Positions 8,716 to 17,508 of a stretch of DNA of 64,000 bases are shown in pieces. Each line of letters opens with the position of its first letter. The first letter of the stretch is position 1. The notes below the pieces were generated by a model. That model ran no database searches. It had not been told where the DNA came from and was given only the letters and a program-made list of their open reading frames with translations. Source of the DNA: a candidate division BRC1 bacterium HGW-BRC1-1 (lineage in GTDB: Bacteria; Sumerlaeota; Sumerlaeia; Sumerlaeales; Sumerlaeaceae); assembly GCA_002842095.1 (NCBI GenBank), contig PHCB01000014.1:62001-126000 (forward strand), given 5' to 3'. Position numbers and translations under genes: made by a program.

Positions 8716-9663
8716 GTGCCCCATCGAGCAACCGCTGGGAACAAGATCAGCGAACTTCTGCTGAATGAAGGTCTCATCACCAATGATCAATTGGATGCGG
8801 CGCTTATTCGGCAGAAGGAGACTGACTTGTCCCTTCTGCGTATCCTCGTTGAAACTGGCAATCTCGACGAGAACAAACGTCTCAACTTTTTCAAACGCCA
8901 ATTCGGCGTGCCAACCATTTCCCTTGATGCCAAGGAGATAGAGCCGGAGGTATTTTTGCAAATCCCCGTGTCTATCGCTCGCAGGCATCATCTGGTTCCT
9001 GTCCGACAGGATCGCGACGGTCTGGTGGTTGCCATGGAGGATCCGTCCGACGTGATCCTTCTGGACACCCTGAAGGATATCGTCGGATCTCGCATCAAGC
9101 CCGTGCTTGCCCACTCATCTGAAATCGAAGCCGTGCTTGAGCGTTACCCCTCCGAGCAAAATGCGGAAGCCATCACCGGACCGATTCGTAAATTCGACCC
9201 GGCGGTTCGTTTACTCTCCGTTCTCTTCATGCCCATCATGTCCATTGCGGCCCTCGTGGGCATCATGCTTCTCATCGCATTCAACAGCAGCGTTCAGACT
9301 TGGCTTCAGGTTCACCTGCAAAAAACTCCGTCCATCAATTCCCAGTACTTCTCGCTTACCCTGTATTTTATTTTGAGTTGGGGCGTTTGGACGGTACTTA
9401 TGTGGGAGATTCAGGGGCTGGCGTTCGACGACCTTTTCTGGAACAATGTGGCTCAGGTTGGCGAAACTCGCTCTCGTGGCACCGCTTTAATCCTCTCGGT
9501 GCTTGGGGGCTGGCTGGGCATCGACCGCTGGTATCTCGGATACCGCGTTATGTTTGTCCTGAAATTGCTGACACTCGGCATGTTGGGATTGTGGTGGTTG
9601 CTGGACGTTTTTCTGCTGGCCACAAACTCTCTGCCCGATGCTGCTGGTAGGGACCTCACATAG
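8716..9663 (+). CDS. MshEN-domain / TM2-domain membrane protein
   Basis: About 315 residues. Residues ~8-150 match the MshEN/GspE N-terminal domain of type IV pilus and type II secretion ATPases (ISELLLNEGLITNDQLDAAL, FGVPTISLD, PVSIARRHHLVPV, GLVVAMEDPSD), but no ATPase follows. Residues ~170-240 hold two membrane helices, and the C-terminus is a TM2 domain (LSVLGGWLGIDRWYLGY then two helices). In some MshEN domains this fold binds c-di-GMP; the RLG-type residues are only partly kept here. GTG at 8716 is preferred to ATG at 8698 because AAAGGAG lies 8 bases before the GTG. A clear terminator follows. Function unknown; it may sense a nucleotide at the membrane. Confidence 0.75.
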   Translation: MPHRATAGNKISELLLNEGLITNDQLDAALIRQKETDLSLLRILVETGNLDENKRLNFFKRQFGVPTISLDAKEIEPEVFLQIPVSIARRHHLVPVRQDRDGLVVAMEDPSDVILLDTLKDIVGSRIKPVLAHSSEIEAVLERYPSEQNAEAITGPIRKFDPAVRLLSVLFMPIMSIAALVGIMLLIAFNSSVQTWLQVHLQKTPSINSQYFSLTLYFILSWGVWTVLMWEIQGLAFDDLFWNNVAQVGETRSRGTALILSVLGGWLGIDRWYLGYRVMFVLKLLTLGMLGLWWLLDVFLLATNSLPDAAGRDLT

Positions 9664-9692
9664 CTCAAGGACTCACAGCATTTCCGTTACCA

Positions 9693-9727
9693 TGCCCCGG
9701 GGGACTTCAATACCCCGGGGCATTTTT
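9693..9727 (+). terminator. Rho-independent terminator after the MshEN-TM2 gene
   Basis: TGCCCCGGGG (9693-9702) pairs perfectly with CCCCGGGGCA (9713-9722) and is followed by five T residues. Confidence 0.92.
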
Positions 9728-9771
9728 GATGACTCATGTTTGTCCGAAAAAAAAATTACTCTGGAAAAGCA

Positions 9772-11706
9772 ATGATCGCTTCAAAGTTTATTAAGATTAT
9801 CCCGCTGATATTGGGTTTGGGCTGCATCTGCGCCAACGCCCAATATCACGAGACGAACCGACTTGTTGGTCTGCATTTTTCCCCCAACCAGGAAACATAC
9901 GGCGGCCTTACGGCACCACCGGTTTATACGGGTGCCGAAGCGATCTTTGGCGATTCCGGTGGCCCGGAAGGTAGCATGACCATTGTCGGCGACGGTGGCG
10001 GCTGGCTCCTCGATTTTGTCGCCACCGATGTGGAGGGCTCGAATGCGCCATTCTGGCAATGGGCCTGGCAGGGCGGATCATTCGGACCCACGAACAAATC
10101 CGCAGAGGGATACATGGCGCTGTCGCTGCGACGCGCCACACAGGGGGGGAAAAAGAACACGCCCATCGTGCGGCTTCAACCCGCCTATGGGCGCAATGTT
10201 CCCCACCCGAGCGATCCCTACACCAATGCAAATTTCGCCTCGGATGCGCAAGCTGCCGCGCAACTGATGAAGGACAGCGTGCGCTATTACGTGATTGGGA
10301 ATGAGGTGAACATACGTGGAGAGAACCATAGGTTTTCCTCGGCTTCAGGCGGATTGAATCTTTATGATGATCTCTACGACTCCACCCCCGAAGCATACGC
10401 GCAGACATACTTGGCTGTTCGTGAGGCGCTGTCTCTCATAACGGTTGGTAGTGCAGGAAGACCCGTTGCGCTGATGCAGCCGGTTTCCACCCATCTCGCG
10501 GGAGTCGAAGCCAGCATGGACGGCAACGAGTTTCTCTGGCGACAAATCCGCTCAGCAAATGCGGTGGACCCCACCAAGGTTGATGGATTTGCCATCCACG
10601 CTTACGCGCAACCGGGCGGCACCAACGCCGGGGTGGATGGGTTTATGGATTCCATCACAGAGCAACTCAGCATACTCGGCCAGCTTGGACAAGCGGACAA
10701 ACCGGTCTTCCTCACGGAATTTAACAAGGACATGCCCAACGCCACCGAGCAGGTCATCGGCGCGGCCTTCGTCCAGCAGGCATACCAGCGGTTGGCCGCA
10801 TGGAACGCCGCGAGCGGCGGCATCCTTTCAGGTCTGCCCAACCAGAACATCGTCGGAACGGCATGGTTCGTATACCCATCCGCAGGCGGTGCGGTCACCG
10901 ATGGATGGAACCGGTACAGCCTCGAATACTGGAAGAACCAGATCGCTTCACCCACACCCGCAAACAGCGTATGGTATGCTTTTCAAGCTGCGGCGCTGAC
11001 TCATAACCCGGCCGGTATCGCTGGCGGGGGCGCGACATGGCCGGTGGCAGCCCAATGGTGGCGAGATGATTTTAATGGGTCCGGTCTGGACCACTCTCTT
11101 GATATGCCCGCGTGGTCAGACGCTGTGGCTAACGGAGGGTCCTTCCAAATCGCTGGAGGAAAAATCGCCTTCAAAGGTAACGGCAATCAATATGGTAGCT
11201 CCGACATTAAAACCCGCGGGGCCGTGTTTGGCGATTTCACCCTCGAAACCGAATTCGTGTTCACCGACGCCAGCAAGGCCGCAGCATCAAGCCCCGAAGC
11301 CAATTTTGATTTGCGCCTGCGCGAAGGTAGCGCCGGATACAGTCTCACATTTTTCACGTCACCCTCACCCGCCAACCCCGGCCACATCATTCTCCGGCGC
11401 ACCGGAGTTTGGTCCACCGTGGGGAGCTTTGATGTAGCTGTGCCGGGTGGTATCAACACGACCGACACCTTTCGGGTGCGAGTTGTTGCCGTGGGTGATA
11501 ACCTCAGTATTCAGGCTTACAAGAACGGGGCCGTAACATCCGTCATGGACTGGAACGTGAACGATCCAACCGGCCCCAAAGTCGGAAGTATTCGCGTCGG
11601 CAGCTATGCATTAGCTCAGGTTGACGTAGATCACATTGTAGTTGGTGGACCGTCATGGGATTTCACCACAAACTCATCCATTGGTTGTGAAGCAATGACG
11701 TATTAA
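9772..11706 (+). CDS. Secreted glycoside-hydrolase-like protein with C-terminal beta-jelly-roll
   Basis: 644 residues. The signal peptide begins at the ATG at 9772 (FIKIIPLILGLGCICANAQ); an ATG at 9736 would add a charged leader. Residues ~20-420 look like a clan GH-A TIM barrel: YYVIGNEVN ends a strand with the usual acid/base Asn-Glu pair and VFLTEFNKD supplies a likely nucleophile Glu; GFAIHAYAQPGG lies between. Residues ~435-630 (WWRDDFNGSGLD onward) resemble a concanavalin/LamG-like domain. I cannot assign a CAZy family. It probably cleaves or binds polysaccharide outside the cell. Confidence 0.65.
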   Translation: MIASKFIKIIPLILGLGCICANAQYHETNRLVGLHFSPNQETYGGLTAPPVYTGAEAIFGDSGGPEGSMTIVGDGGGWLLDFVATDVEGSNAPFWQWAWQGGSFGPTNKSAEGYMALSLRRATQGGKKNTPIVRLQPAYGRNVPHPSDPYTNANFASDAQAAAQLMKDSVRYYVIGNEVNIRGENHRFSSASGGLNLYDDLYDSTPEAYAQTYLAVREALSLITVGSAGRPVALMQPVSTHLAGVEASMDGNEFLWRQIRSANAVDPTKVDGFAIHAYAQPGGTNAGVDGFMDSITEQLSILGQLGQADKPVFLTEFNKDMPNATEQVIGAAFVQQAYQRLAAWNAASGGILSGLPNQNIVGTAWFVYPSAGGAVTDGWNRYSLEYWKNQIASPTPANSVWYAFQAAALTHNPAGIAGGGATWPVAAQWWRDDFNGSGLDHSLDMPAWSDAVANGGSFQIAGGKIAFKGNGNQYGSSDIKTRGAVFGDFTLETEFVFTDASKAAASSPEANFDLRLREGSAGYSLTFFTSPSPANPGHIILRRTGVWSTVGSFDVAVPGGINTTDTFRVRVVAVGDNLSIQAYKNGAVTSVMDWNVNDPTGPKVGSIRVGSYALAQVDVDHIVVGGPSWDFTTNSSIGCEAMTY

Positions 11707-11730
11707 TCGTCGCTCCGTTATAAGGCAAAC

Positions 11731-12519
11731 ATGCACTCGGTTCTTTTCGAAATAGGCTCCTTTCAGATCCCATCATACGGCGTGATGATAGCATTGGGCA
11801 TGGTCGCAGCCACTACACTTGCTTACCGGATGGCTCGGCGAAGGGGGCTTTCCGGAGATTACGTTTTGGATGCAGTCTTCTGGGCGGTTCTGGCGGGATT
11901 CATTGGCGCACGCCTCGCCTATCTTGCGACCACCAGGCGCGAGGCGCTGAGCGATCCCATCGCTTCGATCTTCGGCGGCGGTGGAGGCATTTATCTGGCC
12001 GGACTGGCTGCGGGCCTGGGTGCAACGATCTGGCAGGCGCGGCGCCATCACATCGGCATCCCCACCGCGTTCGACTTGCTCGCCCCCGCGCTGGCGGTGG
12101 CTCACGCCTTCGGGCGTGTGGGTTGCTTTCTGGCGGGATGTTGTTACGGTTCGCCCCTCAGCCATGGCGGTGTGTGCTACCCTCCGGCAAGCTGGCCTTA
12201 CATGGACCAGCTTGCAAACGGCCTGATATCAAGTGCCGCAGCAACCACCCTGCCCATACACGCCGTTCAGCTTTATGAGGCCATAGGCAACGCCATCCTG
12301 GCTGGCGGACTTTATCTTTTCTGGAAGCGATCCCCCGCTGCGGGAAGCGTTGCCGCAGCCTATGCGGTGGCTTATGCGTTGATGCGATTCGCGCTGGAGT
12401 TTTTCCGTGGAGATGCCATCCGTGGGCAATGGGGCGGACTGTCAACGTCCCAATGGCTGAGTCTCGCCCTGGCGATTGCGGGCCTCGCCGCCTGGCACCA
12501 AATCCGTCGTCGGGCCTGA
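11731..12519 (+). CDS. lgt: Prolipoprotein diacylglyceryl transferase, Cys-variant
   Basis: 262 residues, about seven membrane helices. Lgt transfers diacylglycerol from phosphatidylglycerol to the lipobox Cys of prolipoproteins. Family landmarks include IPSYGVMIALGMV near the N-terminus, GFIGARLAY, and the signature region HAFGRVGCFLAGCCYG. In the E. coli enzyme this block is GRxGNFxNxE; the Arg is kept but the Asn/Glu are Cys here, a variant seen in many non-proteobacterial Lgt-like proteins. The C-terminal HAVQLYEA and FALEFFRGD blocks are also present. It starts 24 bp after the glycosidase-like gene. Confidence 0.85.
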   Translation: MHSVLFEIGSFQIPSYGVMIALGMVAATTLAYRMARRRGLSGDYVLDAVFWAVLAGFIGARLAYLATTRREALSDPIASIFGGGGGIYLAGLAAGLGATIWQARRHHIGIPTAFDLLAPALAVAHAFGRVGCFLAGCCYGSPLSHGGVCYPPASWPYMDQLANGLISSAAATTLPIHAVQLYEAIGNAILAGGLYLFWKRSPAAGSVAAAYAVAYALMRFALEFFRGDAIRGQWGGLSTSQWLSLALAIAGLAAWHQIRRRA

Positions 12520-12520
12520 A

Positions 12521-13630
12521 TCAGCCACCCGCCCCGAGCGCCAGAGCGTTGTTCAGAGCGCGCACAAGTTCGGCCTCTCCCATGCGTCCCTCATGCTTGA
12601 AGATCACGTTTCCCTTCGTGTCGAAGAGCATCAAGGTGGGGACATTGTGCACGAGGTCCGAAAGTGTGCCTCTCAGCAGCATTCCTTCGATCGCAAACTT
12701 TTGCACATCCACAGAATCCAACGCCTTGCCACGCAAAGCACCGTGGATAAGGGCCTGGCATTCCTTGCAATCCGAATCAAAGGTCAGCATCAGGAGCGGC
12801 TTGCCGCCCATGGCCTGCTCCACCGCTTTGCCCGAGGTGACCACACGCCACCCGCGATCTTTCAACTCCATATGTTCCGGTGTCATTTCGTTTTCGGGGA
12901 AGTCATACTGGGCAACTGAAACGGCCGCTGGCTTGGCTGGTGCAGGCGTGACCGTTGCATTCGCTTGGGGAGTGGAAACAGCAGCGGGAGATTGATTCTT
13001 GACGGGTGTTGCAACCGGTTGAGCAATTTGCGTCGGGGCCGCTTTGGTGGCCTCCGTGGCAGCTTTGAGGATGCGGTCTGCACGATCATGCTTCGTGTCC
13101 ACGGGAAGCATCATGGCAACGCCGAGCGACACCGCGAAAAACAACACAAACGTCCCCAACAACGCGCCCAGGCGCACCCCCCAGGTTAGTTTGGGGAGGG
13201 GCGGAGTGAAGTGGGGCACAGCGAAGTAAACCTGGGCCAGCGCGGCAAAGGCCACCGCCCAGCACCAAACACAGATGGCCTTCATCCATAAGATTTCGAT
13301 GGCCCGCAGATAAGCCACGAAGAACAGGCTGGCGACCAGCGCTGCGCCCTTAATCCAGAAAAGGAAATCGCGCTTCTGCTGGATGAGCGTCATAACCAGA
13401 GAAAACGAAAAATAGATGACCCCGAGGAGCGCAATGGGAATGGGGCCGATCTTGGAAAAATCGCCCGTTAAAATCGAGTGACATGCAAATATGCCGCCCC
13501 GCGGGCACGGTGCCACGCCGCCATGAAGTAACCCGAGGGAGATGAGGATGAGATAGAATGAGAGCCCCAGGCCAAGAAGTTCGGCTGCGATGAGTGGGAC
13601 TTTTGTGAGAGTGCTTTTCTTGCGAGCCAT
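12521..13630 (-). CDS. Vitamin K epoxide reductase-thioredoxin fusion
   Basis: 369 residues. Residues ~10-150 are a VKOR four-helix domain with the loop cysteine region (PCPRGGIFACHS) and the active CxxC in KAICVWCWAV. One further helix (~165-185) and a Pro/Ala/Thr/Gln-rich linker (~190-240) lead to a thioredoxin-fold domain with FDSDCKEC and the cis-Pro stretch NVPTLMLFD. Such fusions reoxidise a DsbA-like partner using quinone and replace DsbB. The stop abuts lgt convergently (12519/12521). Confidence 0.88.
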   Translation of the reverse strand: MARKKSTLTKVPLIAAELLGLGLSFYLILISLGLLHGGVAPCPRGGIFACHSILTGDFSKIGPIPIALLGVIYFSFSLVMTLIQQKRDFLFWIKGAALVASLFFVAYLRAIEILWMKAICVWCWAVAFAALAQVYFAVPHFTPPLPKLTWGVRLGALLGTFVLFFAVSLGVAMMLPVDTKHDRADRILKAATEATKAAPTQIAQPVATPVKNQSPAAVSTPQANATVTPAPAKPAAVSVAQYDFPENEMTPEHMELKDRGWRVVTSGKAVEQAMGGKPLLMLTFDSDCKECQALIHGALRGKALDSVDVQKFAIEGMLLRGTLSDLVHNVPTLMLFDTKGNVIFKHEGRMGEAELVRALNNALALGAGG

Positions 13631-13740
13631 GAAAAACCTTAAAAAGAATTATGCAAAACAAGGAAGCCTGTCAGGTCAGACAGAATCCGCCGGACCTGTT
13701 ATGAGATACCATGCAAACCGAAGGGGCATGGTCCAGCCCA

Positions 13741-14955
13741 TCAAAATTCTGGTTCGAACTCTTCCACACTGGGGGAAGTGGTCGCATCATCGCTGATTCT
13801 TTGTGTCAGATCCACGGCGTAAACCCACGGAGAGTCATCAGGAGGTGAGACAAGTTCCTCGCGCCCGGCGATGGGTTGTGGCGGAAATATGAGATGTTCA
13901 TCTTTCTCCGGATCATACCAGGAGCCAATGAAACCCGGCAGGTCAGGAATCTCCGGAATGCGGATGCGAACCGCACTGGCCGACGGCTGAAGGAAATAAA
14001 CCAGACGGTTGCCACCGGTCAGCACGGCAGACACACCCGGGCTCAGAAGACCATCGTAGAAGCGGGGTGGTACGCCCGCACCCATTCGCCAACGGAAATT
14101 GGAGAGACTCCGCAATGCGTTAGCGTCTGGCTTCACGGGTGGATGGAGAGAATCGAACTGAAGCCCCGCTGCTCCGGCAGCCATTTGAAACAGACCTGCG
14201 CGAAAATCTGGTCGCTCTGAGAGAACCACCACGGGTCGCCCTCCCGCTTGCGAACGGAGCCACGCGGTTGCCGCGGGCCCGCTGTAGGGAGAAGGCGCCG
14301 ATTCCGTCCGGGCGATAAAAAAGTCCCAGTCTCCCGGCAGGGGCAAACTTTCGCCATCGCCCACGACCGCACCCACCAGAAGCACCGGTATGCGCTCGCG
14401 CAACTGTGCAACGAGCTGCGTCGCGCGAGGATCGTCTGGCTCAGCATCCACCGACACCAAAGGCGCTGGCACTCCATCCCAAGCCTCCGCAAGCCGCGTT
14501 GCAAACTCACCCACAGACTGCGATGCGGAAGTTTCCAGTTCATCGAGGAGGTGCGACGTTACCCGGAAATCTACGATGCTCAGGGATGCCGCAGAGGCAC
14601 CGGCTATTTCTCGGATCTTCGCCCAATATGCCACCCGTGTGTGGGATGTGGAAATATCGACCACGGGCGAAAAAGCGTAGTTCTCCTCCAGAAAACTGAC
14701 AACCATTCCATCGCAAGCCCACTCGCTCAGCATCGCCTGCGATAAACTGCCCCATTGGGGTGGATCGCAAAACGAGAGCGAACCGAAATTTCCCGGTGCG
14801 AAGATTGCCACCTGGGGAGATCGGGCGAACCTGAAGCGCGATGGCTCGGTGGGCTCAATACGCACACCCTCCCACACCGCCGCAGACGCAACGGGCAGCG
14901 ATGCAAGCAGCACCAAGCCCACCCACAACACACGACGCAGCGAAAATGAAATCAT
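13741..14955 (-). CDS. Hypothetical exported protein
   Basis: 404 residues with a signal peptide (VGLVLLASLPVASAA). No family is recognised. The body contains alternating strands and helices (AIFAPGNFGSLSF, DGMVVSFLEENY, PVLLVGAVVGDGE, RPVVVLSERPDF), compatible with a TIM-barrel-like fold. The C-terminal ~90 residues (LTGGNRLVYFLQPSAS, GFIGSWYDPEKD) resemble the beta-rich domain that often ends glycoside-hydrolase-like proteins. The start overlaps the methyltransferase stop as ATGA, placing it last in the dprA operon. A surface polysaccharide role is a guess. Confidence 0.6.
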   Translation of the reverse strand: MISFSLRRVLWVGLVLLASLPVASAAVWEGVRIEPTEPSRFRFARSPQVAIFAPGNFGSLSFCDPPQWGSLSQAMLSEWACDGMVVSFLEENYAFSPVVDISTSHTRVAYWAKIREIAGASAASLSIVDFRVTSHLLDELETSASQSVGEFATRLAEAWDGVPAPLVSVDAEPDDPRATQLVAQLRERIPVLLVGAVVGDGESLPLPGDWDFFIARTESAPSPYSGPAATAWLRSQAGGRPVVVLSERPDFRAGLFQMAAGAAGLQFDSLHPPVKPDANALRSLSNFRWRMGAGVPPRFYDGLLSPGVSAVLTGGNRLVYFLQPSASAVRIRIPEIPDLPGFIGSWYDPEKDEHLIFPPQPIAGREELVSPPDDSPWVYAVDLTQRISDDATTSPSVEEFEPEF

Positions 14956-15692
14956 GGTTTCCGTCCAAACAGAATGGCCCGGGGCGAGTTCGCTTCCATT
15001 GCAGCACCGTCGTAATCACCCAGGATCTCAGAGATATCCAGCCCCGCCGCAACCATGGCTTGCTCCAATTCGGATGACGAAAAAAGGCGAACCGATTCAA
15101 ACAATTCGTGCTGCTCGCCCTCCGGCGTCGTGATGGTGGTTCGCTTCTCCACCCGCTCCGGTGCCGGTGTAATGGTCCTGTGATCCTCCACCCGCAACCC
15201 GCCCTCCACCATTCGGATCGTGTGCAGCTTCAGGGTCGCCTTCACCTGGGTCGCATTCATGAAATCCACCACCACGTACCCGCCCGGACGGCACACACGC
15301 GCCAGCTCTGCCAGCACGCTGAAATTCTCTTCGTCCCCCGCGAAGTAACCGAAGCTGGAAAAGAGATTAACAACGAGATGAAACCGAGACGAGGCGTAAG
15401 GGAAATGCCGCACATCGGCGCGGGCTAGCGAGACGTTCTTACCGCACGAGTCCAGCGCGGCCTCCGTCAGGTTGGGGCTGAGATCGAACCCGGCAACATG
15501 GTATCCTCGCGCGGCGAATTCACATGCGTGGCGCCCCGCCCCGCACGGCGCATCCAGCACCCACTCCCCCGGCTTCGTCCCGCAAACGCGAGTTACAAGA
15601 TCCACCATGAGCCCGGCTTCGGCCTCGTCGCGGTGCGCGTACAGGTCTTGATACAGCGGACCAAAGGCTGTGCGGAACCACTGCTTTTTCAT
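14952..15692 (-). CDS. Class I SAM-dependent methyltransferase
   Basis: 246 residues with a Rossmann methyltransferase core: WVLDAPCGAGRHACEF (motif I), VAGFDLS (motif II), ARADVRHFPY and LVVNLFSSFGYF (post-I motifs). It belongs to the broad methyltransferase type 11/25 group; the substrate cannot be told. Its start overlaps the dprA stop and its stop overlaps the next gene, both as ATGA, so translation is coupled through the three genes. Confidence 0.85.
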   Translation of the reverse strand: MKKQWFRTAFGPLYQDLYAHRDEAEAGLMVDLVTRVCGTKPGEWVLDAPCGAGRHACEFAARGYHVAGFDLSPNLTEAALDSCGKNVSLARADVRHFPYASSRFHLVVNLFSSFGYFAGDEENFSVLAELARVCRPGGYVVVDFMNATQVKATLKLHTIRMVEGGLRVEDHRTITPAPERVEKRTTITTPEGEQHELFESVRLFSSSELEQAMVAAGLDISEILGDYDGAAMEANSPRAILFGRKP

Positions 15693-16504
15693 TCCTCACC
15701 GCTTTCGCTGAACAAGTCCCCGGGAACAAGTGAACGCCGTTTCGGTGGAGAAATTTGACTCGCCCGCTCCATAACAAGTTCCAACGCTTCGTCCGTCTGC
15801 ACGAGCGGGAGTTCCGCGACACCACCGCGCACAAGCATATCGACCACCTGCGCGCGGGTGTTGTCGGGCGAAAGCCGCAAGACGAAAGTCGGCCTCCCCA
15901 TCGCGCGCAAATGTTTGAGCGTGTTCAATGTCCCACCCCGCGCGCCCGTTTCCACGATGATCGCCGCACGGCAGTGCGCCGCCACGAGCGCATTGCGGGC
16001 CAGAAAGTTCCACGGACGCACCTCCGTCTGCGGCGCAAACCGCGAGGCGACGAGCATCCGGCCCACCGCCGACTCCCCCACCTTGAAACTCGGAGAGAAC
16101 TGATCAGGCGGAACCGGTGCAAATACAACGGTTTCTCCCCCAGACGCCAACGCCGCTTCGTGCGAGGCCGCATCCACTCCCGGAGCATTTCCGCTCACGA
16201 TGCTGAACCCTGCGCCGACCAATGCCCGCGCATACGCAGCAGCCGCCCCTGCGCCCTCCGCTGAAGGGCGTCGTGTGCCGATGAGCGCCACCGCCGGGCG
16301 CGCAAAAAGCTCGGGGTCGCCGCGAAGAAACATCAATTTGGGTGCCTCGGTTTGCAGCTCTTCATCCACCCGCCACGGATAGTCAGGCTCCCCGGGTCCC
16401 GTCGCGCGCCATCCCCCGCGCTCCAACCGAACCACACAATCGCGCAGACGCGCATCGCGCGAGTTGCCCATCTTCATCAATGTTTCGTCCACGCTCCAAA
16501 CCAT
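15689..16504 (-). CDS. dprA: DNA-processing protein DprA/Smf, divergent
   Basis: 271 residues from the ATG at 16504. The open frame continues upstream to 17359, but that part is antisense to the RDD gene and not DprA-like. The Rossmann-like DprA core is visible: ALIGTRRPSAEGAG, GFSIVSGNAPGVDAASHEAA (classical form SGxAxGID..AH), FLARNALVAAHCRAAIIVE and ETGARGGTLNTLKHL. DprA loads RecA on incoming single-stranded DNA in transformation. The SGNAPGVD motif departs from the usual SGxARGID. It heads an operon with a methyltransferase and an exported protein and diverges from the RDD gene. Confidence 0.8.
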   Translation of the reverse strand: MVWSVDETLMKMGNSRDARLRDCVVRLERGGWRATGPGEPDYPWRVDEELQTEAPKLMFLRGDPELFARPAVALIGTRRPSAEGAGAAAAYARALVGAGFSIVSGNAPGVDAASHEAALASGGETVVFAPVPPDQFSPSFKVGESAVGRMLVASRFAPQTEVRPWNFLARNALVAAHCRAAIIVETGARGGTLNTLKHLRAMGRPTFVLRLSPDNTRAQVVDMLVRGGVAELPLVQTDEALELVMERASQISPPKRRSLVPGDLFSESGEE

Positions 16505-16600
16505 GGGAGCTATTGCACCTTCTTCAACCCCATGAGGCCAGAGAAAAAAGTCGCGTTTTGCATTGCGCCCGCCCCGCCGCCGCGTTTGATTGATGGCGCC

Positions 16601-17371
16601 ATGAGACGCACCGCCAACATAATGGAATTCGACGAATTCAGCATCACCCTGGAAATGGACCGGGGAAACATGCTCGTCCTGGGCAAAGTGGCCAACGTGG
16701 GGGTGCGGCTCCTTGCGGCCCTGCTCGATTCCATTATCCTGCTCCCCTATCTCATTGGCGTGGGCCTGTGGGCCATTGTGCGATACCCCCAGTTTCAAAG
16801 TCCCGCCGGGCTGGCGTCGCTGGGTGGCGCGCTGATCGTCTCGGGCCTCGCATGCGTCTCCCTGCTCGAAATCGCAACGCGCGGTCAGACCTTCGGCAAG
16901 AACATGCTCGGCATCGTCGTTGCCCGGACAGACGGGGCACCGCCCGCCCTCTCCCAGCTCATCACGCGCAACCTTGCGCGCATTGTCGACTTCCTCCCCT
17001 TCGCGGGGTTGGTGGGCGCAACGGCCATTGTAACCTCCCGCGACCGCACACGCATCGGCGATCGCCTCGCGGGCACACGCGTGATTTATCAGGACTCCCT
17101 GAAAGACCTGCTGAACGAAGCCCACGTTTACGAAAGCGTTTTCCGCCGCCCCGATGACGGCTACATGCTGGAAACCATCATCGACCGCTACGACGACACC
17201 TCCCAGAAACCCGTGGGGCTGGTAGTGGACGACCTCGCCAAAACCCTCTACGAGAAATACGGCGCGCCCGATTCCGCATCCGAGCAACAGTACAAAGCCG
17301 GCAACCACATCCAGTTTCTGCGCGCCATGCTGGCCAGCCAGAAAGACGCACAGAGCCAAGACGCTGAATAG
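16601..17371 (+). CDS. RDD-family membrane protein
   Basis: About 256 residues from ATG 16601. The RDD domain spans residues ~30-170: VGVRLLAALLDSIILLPYLI carries the Arg and Asp of the name, a second and third helix follow (LGGALIVSGLACVSLL, VDFLPFAGLVGATAIV), and DRLAGTRVIYQD is the usual end. The C-terminal ~85 residues are soluble and charged. RDD proteins are poorly defined, sometimes ion transport. An in-frame ATG at 16622 is an alternative start; neither has a good ribosome site. It lies divergently next to dprA. Confidence 0.75.
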   Translation: MRRTANIMEFDEFSITLEMDRGNMLVLGKVANVGVRLLAALLDSIILLPYLIGVGLWAIVRYPQFQSPAGLASLGGALIVSGLACVSLLEIATRGQTFGKNMLGIVVARTDGAPPALSQLITRNLARIVDFLPFAGLVGATAIVTSRDRTRIGDRLAGTRVIYQDSLKDLLNEAHVYESVFRRPDDGYMLETIIDRYDDTSQKPVGLVVDDLAKTLYEKYGAPDSASEQQYKAGNHIQFLRAMLASQKDAQSQDAE

Positions 17372-17415
17372 CCAACGTCACCCGGCATAGACTTTCCTCG
17401 CACGCAACCAACCGT

Positions 17416-17493
17416 CGGGGCGTAGCGCAGCCCGGTTAGCGCGCCTGCCTTGGGCGCAGGAGGCCGTGGGTTCGAATCCCGCCGCCCCGACCA
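17416..17493 (+). tRNA. tRNA-Pro(TGG)
   Basis: Acceptor CGGGGCG pairs with CGCCCCG; anticodon stem CCTGC/GCAGG holds loop CTTGGGC, giving anticodon TGG; the T arm is GTGGGTTCGAATCCCGC, discriminator A, and CCA is encoded. It lies 22 bp before the 3' end of the adenosine deaminase gene on the other strand, with no duplicated tRNA end seen nearby. Confidence 0.95.
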
Positions 17494-17508
17494 TTTGTTG
17501 TTCTGTCC

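Noticed and set aside
16505-17359. Long N-terminal extension of dprA
   Set aside because: It is antisense to the RDD gene, whose protein has clear membrane helices and motifs; DprA homology begins near 16504.
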